Of a stretch of 61,904 nucleotides of DNA, positions 8,154-16,969 are shown one piece after another. A model generated the notes under the pieces. The model was not told the DNA's origin. It did no database searches and saw only the letters and a list, made by a program, of their open reading frames with translations. The position numbers and the translations under genes were made by a program. The DNA is taken from contig JBBDXD010000027.1 in assembly GCA_040902535.1 (NCBI GenBank), forward strand, positions 1-61,904. The letters run 5' to 3'. The stretch's first letter is position 1. Every line of letters begins with the position of its first letter. This stretch comes from Dehalococcoidia bacterium. GTDB taxonomy: Bacteria > Chloroflexota > Dehalococcoidia > DSTF01 > JACRBR01.

Positions 8154-9086
8154 ATGCGCATCGCACTGATCGGCCAGGCCGCCTTCGGCGAAGCCGTTTT
8201 TACCCGCCTCCGCGATCAGGGCGAGCAGATCGTCGCCGTGTCGTCGATCGAGGGCGCGCCCGGGCGTCCCGACCCGCTGTGGGCTGCCGCTGAAGCCGCC
8301 CGCCTGCCACCCTTCCCGACCGGCAAGCTCAAGAAGTCCTCTGTCCTCGACGCCTGGTCGGAGACGAAACCGGACCTCTGCGTCATGGCGTTCGTGAACC
8401 ACATCCTGCCCGAGCGCGTCCTGGAAGCGCCGCCGCTCGGCACCATCCAGTACCACCCGTCGCTGCTGCCCCGGCACCGTGGCCGCTCGTCGATCAACTG
8501 GGCGATCGCGCAGGGCGACGGCGTCACCGGGATCACCGTCTTCTGGGTCGACAAGGGCATCGATACCGGCCCTATCCTGCTGCAGAAGGAGGTCCCGGTC
8601 GGCCCCGACGATACCGTCGCTTCGCTGTACTTCGACCACCTGTTCCCGCTCGGCGTCGATGCCATGGCGGAAGCGGTGCGCCTCGTCCGCGAAGGCAACG
8701 CGCCGCGTATCACGCAGGACGAGACCCGCGCGACCTACGAGCAGCCCGCCGACGACACGACGAGCGCGATCGACTGGGCGCAGCCCGCGCAGGACGTCTA
8801 CAACCTCGTCCGCGGCTCCAACCCGCAGCCCGGCGCCCACGCCATGCTCGGCGACCTGCAGGTCAGGTTCTTCGACGCCCGTATGTCGCCCGAAGCCCCT
8901 CCCGAGCCGCCCGGCACGGTCCTCGCGGTCGGAGAGACGATCGACGTCGCGCTTGCGGGCGGCATCCTGCGCGCGATGCGGTTGCAAGCCGCCGGCGGCA
9001 AGAAGATCGCCGCGACGGAGCTCGCCGCAGCGCACGGCGTCACGCCACGGGTCCGCTTCGCGAACGGCGCTCTTCCCGCGCCCTGA
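8154..9086 (+). CDS. fmt: Methionyl-tRNA formyltransferase-like protein
   Basis: The 310-residue protein has a formyltransferase N-domain with the 10-formyl-THF motif HPSLLPRHRG near residues 102-111 and GITVFWVDKGIDTGPILLQ carrying the catalytic Asp. A C-terminal domain of Fmt type follows (LVRGSNPQPGAHAMLGDLQ). HPSLLPRHRGRSSINWAI is nearer to 10-formyl-THF dehydrogenase/ArnA-type domains than to classical Fmt (HASLLPRWRG), so it may be the genome's Fmt or a paralogue that formylates another amine. Its ATG directly follows the toxin stop codon. No def gene is adjacent. Confidence 0.8.
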   Translation: MRIALIGQAAFGEAVFTRLRDQGEQIVAVSSIEGAPGRPDPLWAAAEAARLPPFPTGKLKKSSVLDAWSETKPDLCVMAFVNHILPERVLEAPPLGTIQYHPSLLPRHRGRSSINWAIAQGDGVTGITVFWVDKGIDTGPILLQKEVPVGPDDTVASLYFDHLFPLGVDAMAEAVRLVREGNAPRITQDETRATYEQPADDTTSAIDWAQPAQDVYNLVRGSNPQPGAHAMLGDLQVRFFDARMSPEAPPEPPGTVLAVGETIDVALAGGILRAMRLQAAGGKKIAATELAAAHGVTPRVRFANGALPAP

Positions 9087-9162
9087 CCAGGACGCGATGA
9101 CTCGCTAGTTAACCTTTGCCCGCTCCCGGGCGTTTCCCCTTCGCAGGGCGCCGGAGAGACGT

Positions 9163-10005
9163 ATGACTGCACGATACCCTTGGTTGGCGGCCATCGTGAT
9201 TCCGTGCGCGCTGGCGACCGCCGCGCTCGCGGGCATCGCCTCACAGCCGCCCACGGCGCTTGCCTGTACCGGTGGCTGGCCCGGCGGTCCGATCGAAGCG
9301 ATGGCCAACGTCTCGCATATCGCCATCGTTCAGGCTTCAGCAGTCGGTAGCGCCAAAAACACGGCGCCCACCGTCACGCCTCAACTCTCGCCGACACCGA
9401 CCTCAACTCATGACTCCGCATTCCCCCCGGTGCGCACGCCAGCATCCCCACCCGTCGCGTCGCCAACGCCTGTGCCTCCGAGCGATTTCGTGTTGGAGGG
9501 AATTGGCGTGACGTTCAGCCTGCTCGAGAACATCGCCGGAAGCCCGGCCGCTACGATCGAACACGGTTGGACGCAGCGGCGCGACATCGAGGAAGCGCTG
9601 CGCCAAGGAGAAGGGGGTCGCCCCGTGATCACGTCGTGCGAACTGGACCGCTTCCTTCCACGCTATATGCTCGGGCGCACGTACTTGCTCTTCTACGCCC
9701 ACACGCCGGTATTCGATGATCTGTTCCCGTTCATGACGTTTCCGATCGATGGCACCGGCGTCGTGCTCGATGATCCCGAGCACATGCGCGCGTTCAGCGG
9801 CGTGCTGCTCATGATGCCCGACACGTACCACCGTTACTTCGAGGGCCTCGCATTCGAGAACTGGGGAGAAGGCGACGGCTACCACATCGCCGAGCCGCGT
9901 GTTGACTTCGCGCGCCTGATCGGCGCCGTACGGAACCTGCGCGGAGACCCATCGATCGCGCCGCCCGATGCCGGCAGCGCCGGTCTGAAGGACGTCGCGC
10001 GATGA
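9163..10005 (+). CDS. Secreted protein with Thr/Pro linker (paralogue 1)
   Basis: The 280-residue product starts with a hydrophobic signal segment (WLAAIVIPCALATAALAG), has an early Cys (ALACTGG), then a Thr/Pro/Ser-rich linker near residues 65-107, and a globular C-terminal region ending in PDAGSAGLKDVAR. It is paralogous to the next gene: same signal, Cys, linker, and a final P-x-x-GSAGL motif. I recognise no catalytic motif. The GSAGL ending is reminiscent of cell-envelope sorting tails, but no hydrophobic helix follows. GGAGAG precedes the ATG. Confidence 0.7.
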   Translation: MTARYPWLAAIVIPCALATAALAGIASQPPTALACTGGWPGGPIEAMANVSHIAIVQASAVGSAKNTAPTVTPQLSPTPTSTHDSAFPPVRTPASPPVASPTPVPPSDFVLEGIGVTFSLLENIAGSPAATIEHGWTQRRDIEEALRQGEGGRPVITSCELDRFLPRYMLGRTYLLFYAHTPVFDDLFPFMTFPIDGTGVVLDDPEHMRAFSGVLLMMPDTYHRYFEGLAFENWGEGDGYHIAEPRVDFARLIGAVRNLRGDPSIAPPDAGSAGLKDVAR

Positions 10006-10808
10006 AACTTTTGATCGCGCTGATCGGTGCGCTATTCGCGCCCGCGCTCGCCCTATCGTCCTTCGTTTCGCCGACGCGCGACGCCTTCGCCTGCAGCGTC
10101 GGCCCGCCCATGTTCGAGCAGATCATGGCTGAGACGAACGTCGCCGTCCTCGTCGACGTCACCGAGGTCGATGGCCCGCTCAACGCGCAGCCCACCGTGA
10201 CGCCTCGCGCTACGTCCACGCCTACCGCCACGGCCGCGCCCGCATCGCCCACGCCCACGATTGACCCCGTGTTCCCGCGCGTCCAATCGCCCACGCCGAC
10301 CGCAACCGCGATGCCGTTCGACCTCACCGGCTACGGCGCGACCGCCTCCGTCATCAAGACGTATCGAGGCAGCGCCGCCAGCACGATCACCGTCGATACC
10401 GAAGGACGGGCGCAATTGGAACGCGCCCTTCGCGCCGACGAGGCGCGACGGCCCGGCGACCCCTTCCCGCCGTGCCCCGCCTGGCTCGGCCACTTCCCCT
10501 ACACCGTTGGTCAGCGGTACGTGCTGTTCGGCCAGGGCAGCGCCGATCAGATCGAGACGGGCATCTACCACCAGTGGGAGGTGCACGTCGACGCGAGCGG
10601 CACGCCATACGTGCCCGCGCGCAACATGTACGTGACCCGCGTAGTGTACGAGACGTACCTGCGCGGCATCGATGCCGTCGCCGACGAGCGTTGGTACTAC
10701 ATCACCGCCGACCGCATTCCCCTGGCGACGTTCGAGCGCATGATCACCGGCGAACCGGCGCCGGACATCGTGCCGCCCGTCACCGGCAGCGCCGGCCTCA
10801 AACGCTAG
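10002..10808 (+). CDS. Secreted protein with Thr/Pro linker (paralogue 2)
   Basis: The 268-residue protein has a signal peptide (KLLIALIGALFAPALALSSF), an early Cys (AFACSVGPP), a Thr/Pro/Ala-rich linker near residues 63-104 and a globular domain with YTVGQRYVLFGQG matched by YMLGRTYLLFYAH in paralogue 1. It ends in PVTGSAGLKR. Its ATG overlaps the stop of paralogue 1 (ATGA), so the two are co-translated. Probably extracytoplasmic; function unknown. The pair likely arose by tandem duplication. Confidence 0.7.
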   Translation: MKLLIALIGALFAPALALSSFVSPTRDAFACSVGPPMFEQIMAETNVAVLVDVTEVDGPLNAQPTVTPRATSTPTATAAPASPTPTIDPVFPRVQSPTPTATAMPFDLTGYGATASVIKTYRGSAASTITVDTEGRAQLERALRADEARRPGDPFPPCPAWLGHFPYTVGQRYVLFGQGSADQIETGIYHQWEVHVDASGTPYVPARNMYVTRVVYETYLRGIDAVADERWYYITADRIPLATFERMITGEPAPDIVPPVTGSAGLKR

Positions 10809-10981
10809 AGCAGCGGGATGTCCCGCAGGTTCGCCGCACCGCGCAGCGCCTCGACGGCGACGTCCTGACGCTCGGCGATCCATTGCGGCGCCAGTTCGCG
10901 TTCTTCGTCCGGGCGGTTCATGACGAACGCCGCCACGACCGTCTCGCGGCGCTGCCACCACGCACTGAACGCGCGCCGTCA
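10805..10981 (-). pseudogene. C-terminal remnant of an FAD-dependent ferredoxin reductase-like gene
   Basis: Minus-strand frame ending at 10805 reads WWQRRETVVAAFVMNRPDEE and continues to a DIPLL terminus. That resembles the C-terminal reductase domain of NAD(P)/FAD-dependent ferredoxin reductases. The frame is closed by a TGA at 10981-10979, and no FAD- or NAD-binding domains exist upstream, so only about 56 codons remain. Its stop codon overlaps the stop of the convergent secreted-protein gene. Identified by motif resemblance only. Confidence 0.5.
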
Positions 10982-11372
10982 CGCCGGGTCGCGATGCTGC
11001 CCTTCGGGCCGCGCCTCTGGCCGGTGACCCGCATCTCCGTATCCCGTGCAGGGCAGCAACGGTTGGTCAGGGCCATCGATCTCGCGGCTAGAGCGGGCAT
11101 CCGCTTGAGTCCGCCCAGCGCGGCAGCCAGCCGCGGCACCTCCCGATGACGCCTGGCTCCAGGTTCGGACTTAGCTTCGCCGGCGGCTCGCCGGACGGGG
11201 GCCCATCTTGACGAAACTCTTTGATCTCCATTGGTAGCGGAGCGTATTCTGTCAACGTTCGCCCCGCAGCCGACGGTCCTACGGTTTTGACCTCATATAT
11301 CCCCGTCGGCCGAGTAATGACTCGGCTGTGCTGACGTTCCTCGGGATGTTGGTTGTAGGAAGGACACGCGCC
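10982..11372. other. Intergenic stretch without a supported gene
   Basis: About 390 bp between the remnant and the first glycosyltransferase gene. Open frames here have no start signal or recognisable content. A perfect hairpin, GCCGAGT-AATG-ACTCGGC, lies at 11309-11326, about 45 bp upstream of the cluster's first ATG, and could be a regulatory stem or a site in the leader of the cluster transcript. Confidence 0.5.
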
Positions 11373-12251
11373 ATGGACGAGCAAGCGCCCTCGCTTTCCT
11401 TCGTCATCCCTACGCGAAATGAAGCCGAGAACGTGCGTCCGCTGCTCACGAGTATCTGCGCGGCAGTCCCCGGCTCCACCAAGGAGATCATCTTCGTCGA
11501 CGACTCCGACGACAACACCCCCGAGGCGCTGCAGAAGGCGATTCGCGAGTCAGACTGCCGTGCGGCGGTCCTCCGTCGCAGCCAGCTCACGCGGTCCGGC
11601 GGACTTTCGACGGCGGTCGTGCGCGGCTTCGAACTCGCGCGCGGCAAGTTCGTCTGCACGATGGACGCCGACTTGCAGCATCCCGCGTCGGCCGTGCCCC
11701 TGATGCTGTCGGCTGCCATCCGCACGTCCGCCGATGTTGTCGTCGGCAGCCGCTATACGAACGGACTCACCCTCCGCGGCTTCAACGGCGCCGGCCGCTT
11801 CGCCGTATCGGCGATAGCGCGGCAACTCGCGCACAGCGCCCTGCCTTCGACGCGGCCGACGACGGACCCGCTCAGCGGCTTCTTCCTCCTGCGACGCTCG
11901 GTCGTAGCCGGCATACAGCTTCAGCCCATGGGCTACAAAATCCTCCTCGAAGTGCTCGTGCGCGGGCGCTGGAGCAAGATCGCCGACGTACCGTATGCGT
12001 TCCACTCGCGGAACGCCGGTGTGAGCAAGGCGACCGTCCGCGAAGGCCGCGTGTTCCTGCGTCATTTGATGGCGCTGCGCGCGGCCCATCGCGAACGCGC
12101 GCTCACGAATCCCGTGCCGCAGGAGTTCCTCACGACGCACATCGGCGTCCCGTCGCCCTCGGCTGCCGGAGAAGAGCTGTTCGTGGCGTACGGGCAACAC
12201 TACAACCCGGCCGCCGCAGTGCTCTCCGACGAGGCCTTGATTGAACGCTAG
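11373..12251 (+). CDS. GT2-family (polyprenyl-phosphate sugar) glycosyltransferase
   Basis: The 292-residue protein begins with the GT-A entry motif SLSFVIPTRNEAENVRPLL, has FVDDSDDNT, then the metal-binding CTMDADLQHP and the acceptor-region PLSGFFLLRRSV. This is the dolichyl/polyprenyl-phosphate mannose or glucose synthase pattern (DPM1/GtrB-like), but with no C-terminal membrane helices. It would load a sugar onto a lipid carrier. ATG at 11373 is preceded by AGGAAGG; a longer start at 11328 is less likely. First gene of a seven-gene cluster. Confidence 0.85.
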   Translation: MDEQAPSLSFVIPTRNEAENVRPLLTSICAAVPGSTKEIIFVDDSDDNTPEALQKAIRESDCRAAVLRRSQLTRSGGLSTAVVRGFELARGKFVCTMDADLQHPASAVPLMLSAAIRTSADVVVGSRYTNGLTLRGFNGAGRFAVSAIARQLAHSALPSTRPTTDPLSGFFLLRRSVVAGIQLQPMGYKILLEVLVRGRWSKIADVPYAFHSRNAGVSKATVREGRVFLRHLMALRAAHRERALTNPVPQEFLTTHIGVPSPSAAGEELFVAYGQHYNPAAAVLSDEALIER

Positions 12252-13146
12252 CGCCATCGTTCCCGCCCATAACGAGGAACAGAACATCATAGGGCTGCTT
12301 CGCCGGCTGACAGACGAAGCGCCGACGAGCGGTGTGGACGACATCGTCGTGGTCGCCAGCGGCTGCACCGACGCGACGCTCAGCCTCGCCCGGTCATTCG
12401 CGGAGACACACCCGTCTGTGCGTGTCATCGAGCAGGCGCGCCGCGAGGGCAAGGCTTCGGCGATCAACGCCGGACTGCACGAAGTACGCCACGATGTCGT
12501 CGTGCTGATCAGCGGCGATGTCATGCCGGAGCGCGGCGCAGTGGCGCTGCTCGTGCAACGCCTGGGCGACGAGACCGTGGGCGTCGTCGGCGGCCGCCCT
12601 GTGCCCCTCAACGACCCTTCGACCTTCGTGGGATTCGCCGCCCAGACCATGTGGCGCATGCACCACTGGATCAACGAACGCTCCGCCGAGGCCAAGTGCG
12701 GCGAGATGATCGCGTTCCGGCGCGCGCTCCATGGCCAGCCGATCGTGACCGCGATCCCTGCCGCCAGCGCCGTCGACGAAGTAAGCATCCAGGCGATCGC
12801 TCGGGAAGCCGGATTGCGGAGCGTCTACGAGCCCCAGGCCATCGTCCGGAACTGGGGCCCGAACAGCGTCCGCCAGTGGATGCGCCAGCGGCGGCGCATC
12901 AACGCCGGCCACCTCCTCGCCGCACGCGAGGGGTACCATCCCAGCACCTCCAGCTCGGCGCTCGTCATACGCGCGCTGCTGCACGATCGCCCGGGCCGTT
13001 CCCGCCCGCACTGGCTCTGTGCGGTCGCAGCGCTCGAGGTCGCAGCCAAGATCGCGGCGCGTCGCGACGTTTCGCGCGGTGAAGTCCACACGGTGTGGCG
13101 CGTCGCTGAGTCGACGAAGCGCCCGATTGAGCAGGAGTCGACCTGA
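12241..13146 (+). CDS. GT2-family glycosyltransferase
   Basis: The 301-residue protein has SAIVPAHNEEQNIIGLLRRL, VVASGCTDAT and EGKASAINAGL, followed by the divalent-metal position ISGDVMPERG; later NWGPNSVRQWMRQRRRINAGH corresponds to the usual RRR-type region of processive-like GT2 enzymes. The TTG start at 12241 overlaps the previous gene by 11 bp, giving coupled translation. It probably transfers a sugar in the same pathway as its neighbours. Donor and acceptor unknown. Confidence 0.82.
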   Translation: MNASAIVPAHNEEQNIIGLLRRLTDEAPTSGVDDIVVVASGCTDATLSLARSFAETHPSVRVIEQARREGKASAINAGLHEVRHDVVVLISGDVMPERGAVALLVQRLGDETVGVVGGRPVPLNDPSTFVGFAAQTMWRMHHWINERSAEAKCGEMIAFRRALHGQPIVTAIPAASAVDEVSIQAIAREAGLRSVYEPQAIVRNWGPNSVRQWMRQRRRINAGHLLAAREGYHPSTSSSALVIRALLHDRPGRSRPHWLCAVAALEVAAKIAARRDVSRGEVHTVWRVAESTKRPIEQEST

Positions 13147-14294
13147 TGTTTCAACTACTGCCGCAGGTCCCGCGTTACTGGATGTTCCGGCGGTTCGGCT
13201 GGCCGAAGGTCATGCCCGTCAACGTCGCCGTCAGCATCATCTCCACGTGCAATTCGCGCTGCCTCACGTGCAATATCTGGGCCGAGCACACGCCCGGCGA
13301 AGGCCAGGACCTGACGGTCGAGGAGTTCGACAAGATTTTCCAGTCCCTGGGCAAGACGCCGTACTGGTTCACCGTCAGCGGCGGCGAACCGTTCATGCGC
13401 AAGGACATCGTCGACATCTGCAAGAGCATCTACGATCGCTGCCGCCCGGCGCAGATCAACATTCCCACCAACTCGCTCGTCTGGCGGCCGATCGCCGAAC
13501 GCGTCGCCGCGATCGCCGACTACTGCAGCGAGAGCGAACTGGTGATCAACCTCTCGCTCGACGGCGTCGGCGAAAAGCACGACGAACTCCGCGGCATCAA
13601 GGGCAACTTCGACAAGGTCATGCTCGTCTATGAGCAGCTACGCGCGCTGAAGCGCCCGAACCTCACCGTCGGCGTCCACTCCGTCATCTCGAACTTCAAT
13701 ATCGATCACTTTCCGACGCTGCATGACTTCGTCGTGAACGAGATGAAGCCGGACTCGTTCATCTCCGAGATCGCCGAGGAGCGCGTCGAACTGGGCACCA
13801 TCGGCACCGGCATTACGCCGAAACGCGATGCGTACGCCAACGCCGTCGACCGGCTGATCGAGTCGAGCGCCATGCACGCGCACGAAGGCCGCTCGAAGGT
13901 GATCCAGGCGTTCCGGCGCAAGTACTACGACCTGGTGAAGCGCTACCTGGAGCGCGAGGCGCAGGCTGTGCCGTGCTACGCGGGCTGGGCTTCGACGCAC
14001 ATCGCGCCGAACGGCGACGTCTGGACCTGTGCCGTGCGCGCTGAACCTATCGCCAACCTGCGCGACTACGATTACGACTTCAAACGCATCTGGTTTGGCC
14101 ACGAGGCGAGCCCGCTGCGGCGCAGCATCAAGCGCGGAGAATGCGCCTGCCCGCTCGCGAACGCCGCCTACACGAGCATGCTCATGAGCCCCAGCACCAT
14201 GCTCGATGTCGGCGCAAACATGTGGCAAGAAAAGAGAAAGGAAGTGCGGCGTGGCAGTGTATCTGGCTCGACAGCCCCGGTACGACGTAACTGA
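13146..14294 (+). CDS. Radical SAM protein with SPASM-like C-terminus
   Basis: The 382-residue enzyme contains the CX3CX2C cluster motif (CNSRCLTC, residues about 39-46), VSGGEPFMRKD (the GGE motif for SAM methionine) and LSLDGVGEKHDELRG typical of SPASM/Twitch-type radical SAM proteins. Extra cysteines near the end (CYAGW, WTCAVRAEP, CACPLAN) could ligate a second Fe-S cluster. The ATG shares its A with the preceding TGA. Being among glycosyltransferases and an epimerase, it may modify a lipid, sugar or peptide in that pathway; the substrate is not predictable. Confidence 0.88.
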   Translation: MFQLLPQVPRYWMFRRFGWPKVMPVNVAVSIISTCNSRCLTCNIWAEHTPGEGQDLTVEEFDKIFQSLGKTPYWFTVSGGEPFMRKDIVDICKSIYDRCRPAQINIPTNSLVWRPIAERVAAIADYCSESELVINLSLDGVGEKHDELRGIKGNFDKVMLVYEQLRALKRPNLTVGVHSVISNFNIDHFPTLHDFVVNEMKPDSFISEIAEERVELGTIGTGITPKRDAYANAVDRLIESSAMHAHEGRSKVIQAFRRKYYDLVKRYLEREAQAVPCYAGWASTHIAPNGDVWTCAVRAEPIANLRDYDYDFKRIWFGHEASPLRRSIKRGECACPLANAAYTSMLMSPSTMLDVGANMWQEKRKEVRRGSVSGSTAPVRRN

Positions 14295-15399
14295 GATTCG
14301 CCAGAACCTGGAAAACGCGCTCGCGGCGATCGGTTCCGACCCGCGAGGCAAGCGCGCCGTCATCAAGCCGAACCTGGTCAACCAGTTCGGCGACTTGAGC
14401 GGCACCACCACGCATCCGGCGGTCGTCGAGGCGATCCACGATGCCTTGCGTGATCGCGGCTTCGATAAGATCGTCATCGCCGATGGCCCGTCGGTGAACC
14501 GCCCCGTCGAGCTTGTGTTCAAGAACTCCGGCATGACTGATCTCGCCGCCCGCCTCGGCGTCGACCTGGTCGACCTCAACCAGGCCGAGCGCCGGCCGAT
14601 CGAGTGGCCGTACGGGCAGCTCCCGCTCCCGACCGTCATCCTAGATGCGGACTTCTGGGTGAACGTCCCGAAGATGAAGACGCACGTCCGCTGCGGCGTC
14701 ACGCTCGGCCTGAAGAACCAGCAGGGCATCTGCGACTACGACGAGAAGAAGAACAATCACAAGCGCGGCGTCGATGAGCCGCTGGGCGTGCTTGGCAAAT
14801 ACCTCAAGCCGCACCTCCTGGTCCTCGACGGCGTCGAGGGCATGGAAGGCAACGGCCCCACGCATGGCACGCGCAACAAACCCGGGATCTTCGCCGCGGG
14901 CACCGACCTCGTCGAGTTCGACACGGTCGTCGCCGGCGTCATGGGCTTTCAGCCGGACGAGATTCCGATGCTCGCCTACGCTACGACCGAGGCGTGCGAT
15001 CCCGTTGTGGTCGGGATGCCAACCGACGAGATCCGCACGCCGTTCGTCCGCCCGAACCAGCCGGAGTTCGACAAGCTGATGGGATTGCGCATCTGGTCGA
15101 ACATCCGCTCCTGCAACGCCTGCGACCTCCACGTGACGACCGCCAAGGAGTCCGTGAAGTCGAACCCGTTGAAGCTCATGAAGTACGGTCCCGGCATCAT
15201 CCGGCAGGCCATGTTCGGCCGTGTCGACGTGCTCAAGGGCGAGCAATCGGTGGTGCCGCAGGACCACGGCCGCCTCGTCTTCATCGGCGACTGCACGGCC
15301 GAACTCGCGGAGAGCTACGAGGGTACGTTCGTGCCCGGCTGTCCGCCCGACCCGGACGAGATTCTCAACGCGCTGGCCAACGCCGGCGCCCTCGAGTAG
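14251..15399 (+). CDS. DUF362-domain protein
   Basis: The 382-residue protein matches DUF362: RAVIKPNLV, VIADGPS, VNVPKMKTHVRCGVTLGLKNQQG and LLVLDGVEGMEGNGPTHGT. Cysteines in NIRSCNACDLHV might bind metal. DUF362 proteins are predicted redox or Fe-S-associated proteins of unknown reaction. I chose the GTG at 14251, preceded by GAGAAAGGAAG, over the ATG at 14206, since conserved content starts at VYLARQP. It overlaps the radical SAM gene by 44 bp. The tight link suggests joint action. Confidence 0.82.
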   Translation: MAVYLARQPRYDVTEIRQNLENALAAIGSDPRGKRAVIKPNLVNQFGDLSGTTTHPAVVEAIHDALRDRGFDKIVIADGPSVNRPVELVFKNSGMTDLAARLGVDLVDLNQAERRPIEWPYGQLPLPTVILDADFWVNVPKMKTHVRCGVTLGLKNQQGICDYDEKKNNHKRGVDEPLGVLGKYLKPHLLVLDGVEGMEGNGPTHGTRNKPGIFAAGTDLVEFDTVVAGVMGFQPDEIPMLAYATTEACDPVVVGMPTDEIRTPFVRPNQPEFDKLMGLRIWSNIRSCNACDLHVTTAKESVKSNPLKLMKYGPGIIRQAMFGRVDVLKGEQSVVPQDHGRLVFIGDCTAELAESYEGTFVPGCPPDPDEILNALANAGALE

Positions 15400-15407
15400 G
15401 GACCGAA

Positions 15408-15920
15408 ATGGGTCTGCCGCCAGCCTTATCATCAGCCAGGAGCACCGCCCACGCGTTCTGGGACAGGGCGTGGGCCAACGGCGAGCACAAGCTGCTCACG
15501 CGCTACCTCCTCGTCAGCGGCGCCTTCGGCCTCCCGGCGTCGATCATCTCACTGCAGATCATGATCTGGGGATACGAATCTTTTGTCGGCGACTACAACC
15601 GCCTCACGCTCAACGCGATGTGGATCCTCAACTTCGAGATCGGGCTGATGCGCAACTTTTTCCTGCACTGTGCGTTTACGTGGAAGACAAACCCGACCCG
15701 CAAACGAATGGCGCACATCCACGTCGCCGCCATCGGCGCGTTCGTTATTGACCTCTCCGCGTTCAACATCGTACTGCTGGCAACCGAGACGATCCTTATC
15801 GCGCAAGTGATCGGGGCGAGTTCAGGCTTCTTCTGCAACTTTCTCTACAACCGCCTGCGCACGTTCGGCGCACCGCAGCGCGCGGCCGATGAGGCGCTGG
15901 TCGAAGGGAGCATCGTGTGA
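15408..15920 (+). CDS. GtrA-like membrane protein
   Basis: The 170-residue protein has four hydrophobic segments (LVSGAFGLPASIISLQIMIW, MWILNFEIGLMRNFFLHCAF, IHVAAIGAFVIDLSAFNIVL, IAQVIGASSGFFCNFLYNRL) and the WxFxN-like ending CNFLYNRLRTFG of GtrA proteins. GtrA members are thought to flip or support polyprenyl-phosphate-linked sugars made by a GtrB-type GT2 enzyme, which fits the first gene of this cluster. ATG at 15408; stop TGA overlaps the next GTG. Confidence 0.8.
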   Translation: MGLPPALSSARSTAHAFWDRAWANGEHKLLTRYLLVSGAFGLPASIISLQIMIWGYESFVGDYNRLTLNAMWILNFEIGLMRNFFLHCAFTWKTNPTRKRMAHIHVAAIGAFVIDLSAFNIVLLATETILIAQVIGASSGFFCNFLYNRLRTFGAPQRAADEALVEGSIV

Positions 15921-16969
15921 AGGTCCTCGTAACAGGCGCAACCGGATTCGTAGGCCAGCACGTCGCACGCCGGCTCGCCGCATCGGCGGACGTCGCGATC
16001 TTCGCGCGCCACCGCGACAAGGCGCGCGCCATGTTCGGCGACGCGGTCGAAGTGCGGCACGGCGACCTGAAGGACGCAGCGTCGCTGGACCGCGCGCTCG
16101 AGGGCATCGACAGGGTCTATCACATCGCCGCGCGTCGCGACCACTGGGGTATGCCATACGACGACTACTACCAGGCGAACGTCGTCGGCACGCGCAGTTT
16201 GCTCGAAGCGGCGCGCCGGCACGGCACGTCGAAGATCGTGTACTGCAGTTCGGTCGGAGTCTACGGCCACGGCTACCAGTACTTCCCGGTAGACGAAGCG
16301 CACCCCTTCGGCCAGCACCTCAGCTTCTATCACAAGAGCAAAGCGCTCGCCGAGGAGGTCGTCCGCTCGTACCCCGACCTTCCCGTCGTCACCGTACGGC
16401 CTGGCTGGATCTACGGCCCCAACGACGAATGGGGCGGCGTCACGCAGATGCTGATCAAGCTGGCGAAGGGCCAGTTCGCCTTCGTCGGCAGCGGCGAGAA
16501 CAGGCTCCACCCCGTGTTCATCAACGACGTGGTCGGTGGCATCGTCGCCGCGGGCGAGAGCGAGCGGTACGGCGAAGCGTACTTGCTGCTGGGCCCCGAG
16601 CACACGACATTTCGCAACTACGTCTACGCCATGTGCGACGCGCTCGGCGCGGAACGCCCGCGCTGGTCCGTGCCGTACCTTGCCGGACGCGCCGCCTGCT
16701 ACGCGCTCGAGCCCATGTGGCTCGTCAAGAATCGCGTGCTCGGCAAGAAGTTGCTCGGTGACAAGCCGCCGATGACGCGCGACACGCTCGACGGCGTCAG
16801 CACCCACCGCTACTTCGATACGTCGAAGGCCACGCGCGAGATCGCGCACACGCCGGCCGTCAGCATCGCCGACGGGCTGCAGACGACGGTGGAGTGGCTC
16901 GCGGGCACGGGGCGTCTTCCCGCCAGCGTCACGGAACGGATCAAACAACGCGGAGTGGTGACGGCCTGA
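15917..16969 (+). CDS. NAD-dependent epimerase/dehydratase (extended SDR)
   Basis: The 350-residue protein starts with the NAD-binding KVLVTGATGFVGQHVARRL, has the YHxSK active-site motif (FYHKSKALAEE) with CSSVGVYG carrying the catalytic Ser, and VRPGWIYGPND typical of extended SDRs acting on NDP-sugars or sterol-like substrates. GTG start at 15917 inside the previous stop (GTGA). It likely makes or modifies the sugar or lipid substrate for the cluster. The exact substrate is unresolved; hopanoid/sterol-type dehydrogenases share the motifs. Confidence 0.85.
   Translation: MKVLVTGATGFVGQHVARRLAASADVAIFARHRDKARAMFGDAVEVRHGDLKDAASLDRALEGIDRVYHIAARRDHWGMPYDDYYQANVVGTRSLLEAARRHGTSKIVYCSSVGVYGHGYQYFPVDEAHPFGQHLSFYHKSKALAEEVVRSYPDLPVVTVRPGWIYGPNDEWGGVTQMLIKLAKGQFAFVGSGENRLHPVFINDVVGGIVAAGESERYGEAYLLLGPEHTTFRNYVYAMCDALGAERPRWSVPYLAGRAACYALEPMWLVKNRVLGKKLLGDKPPMTRDTLDGVSTHRYFDTSKATREIAHTPAVSIADGLQTTVEWLAGTGRLPASVTERIKQRGVVTA

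Noticed and set aside
11088-11384. Minus-strand 98-codon frame upstream of the glycosyltransferase cluster
   Set aside because: No start signal, no recognisable content, and it runs over the leader and start of the first cluster gene.
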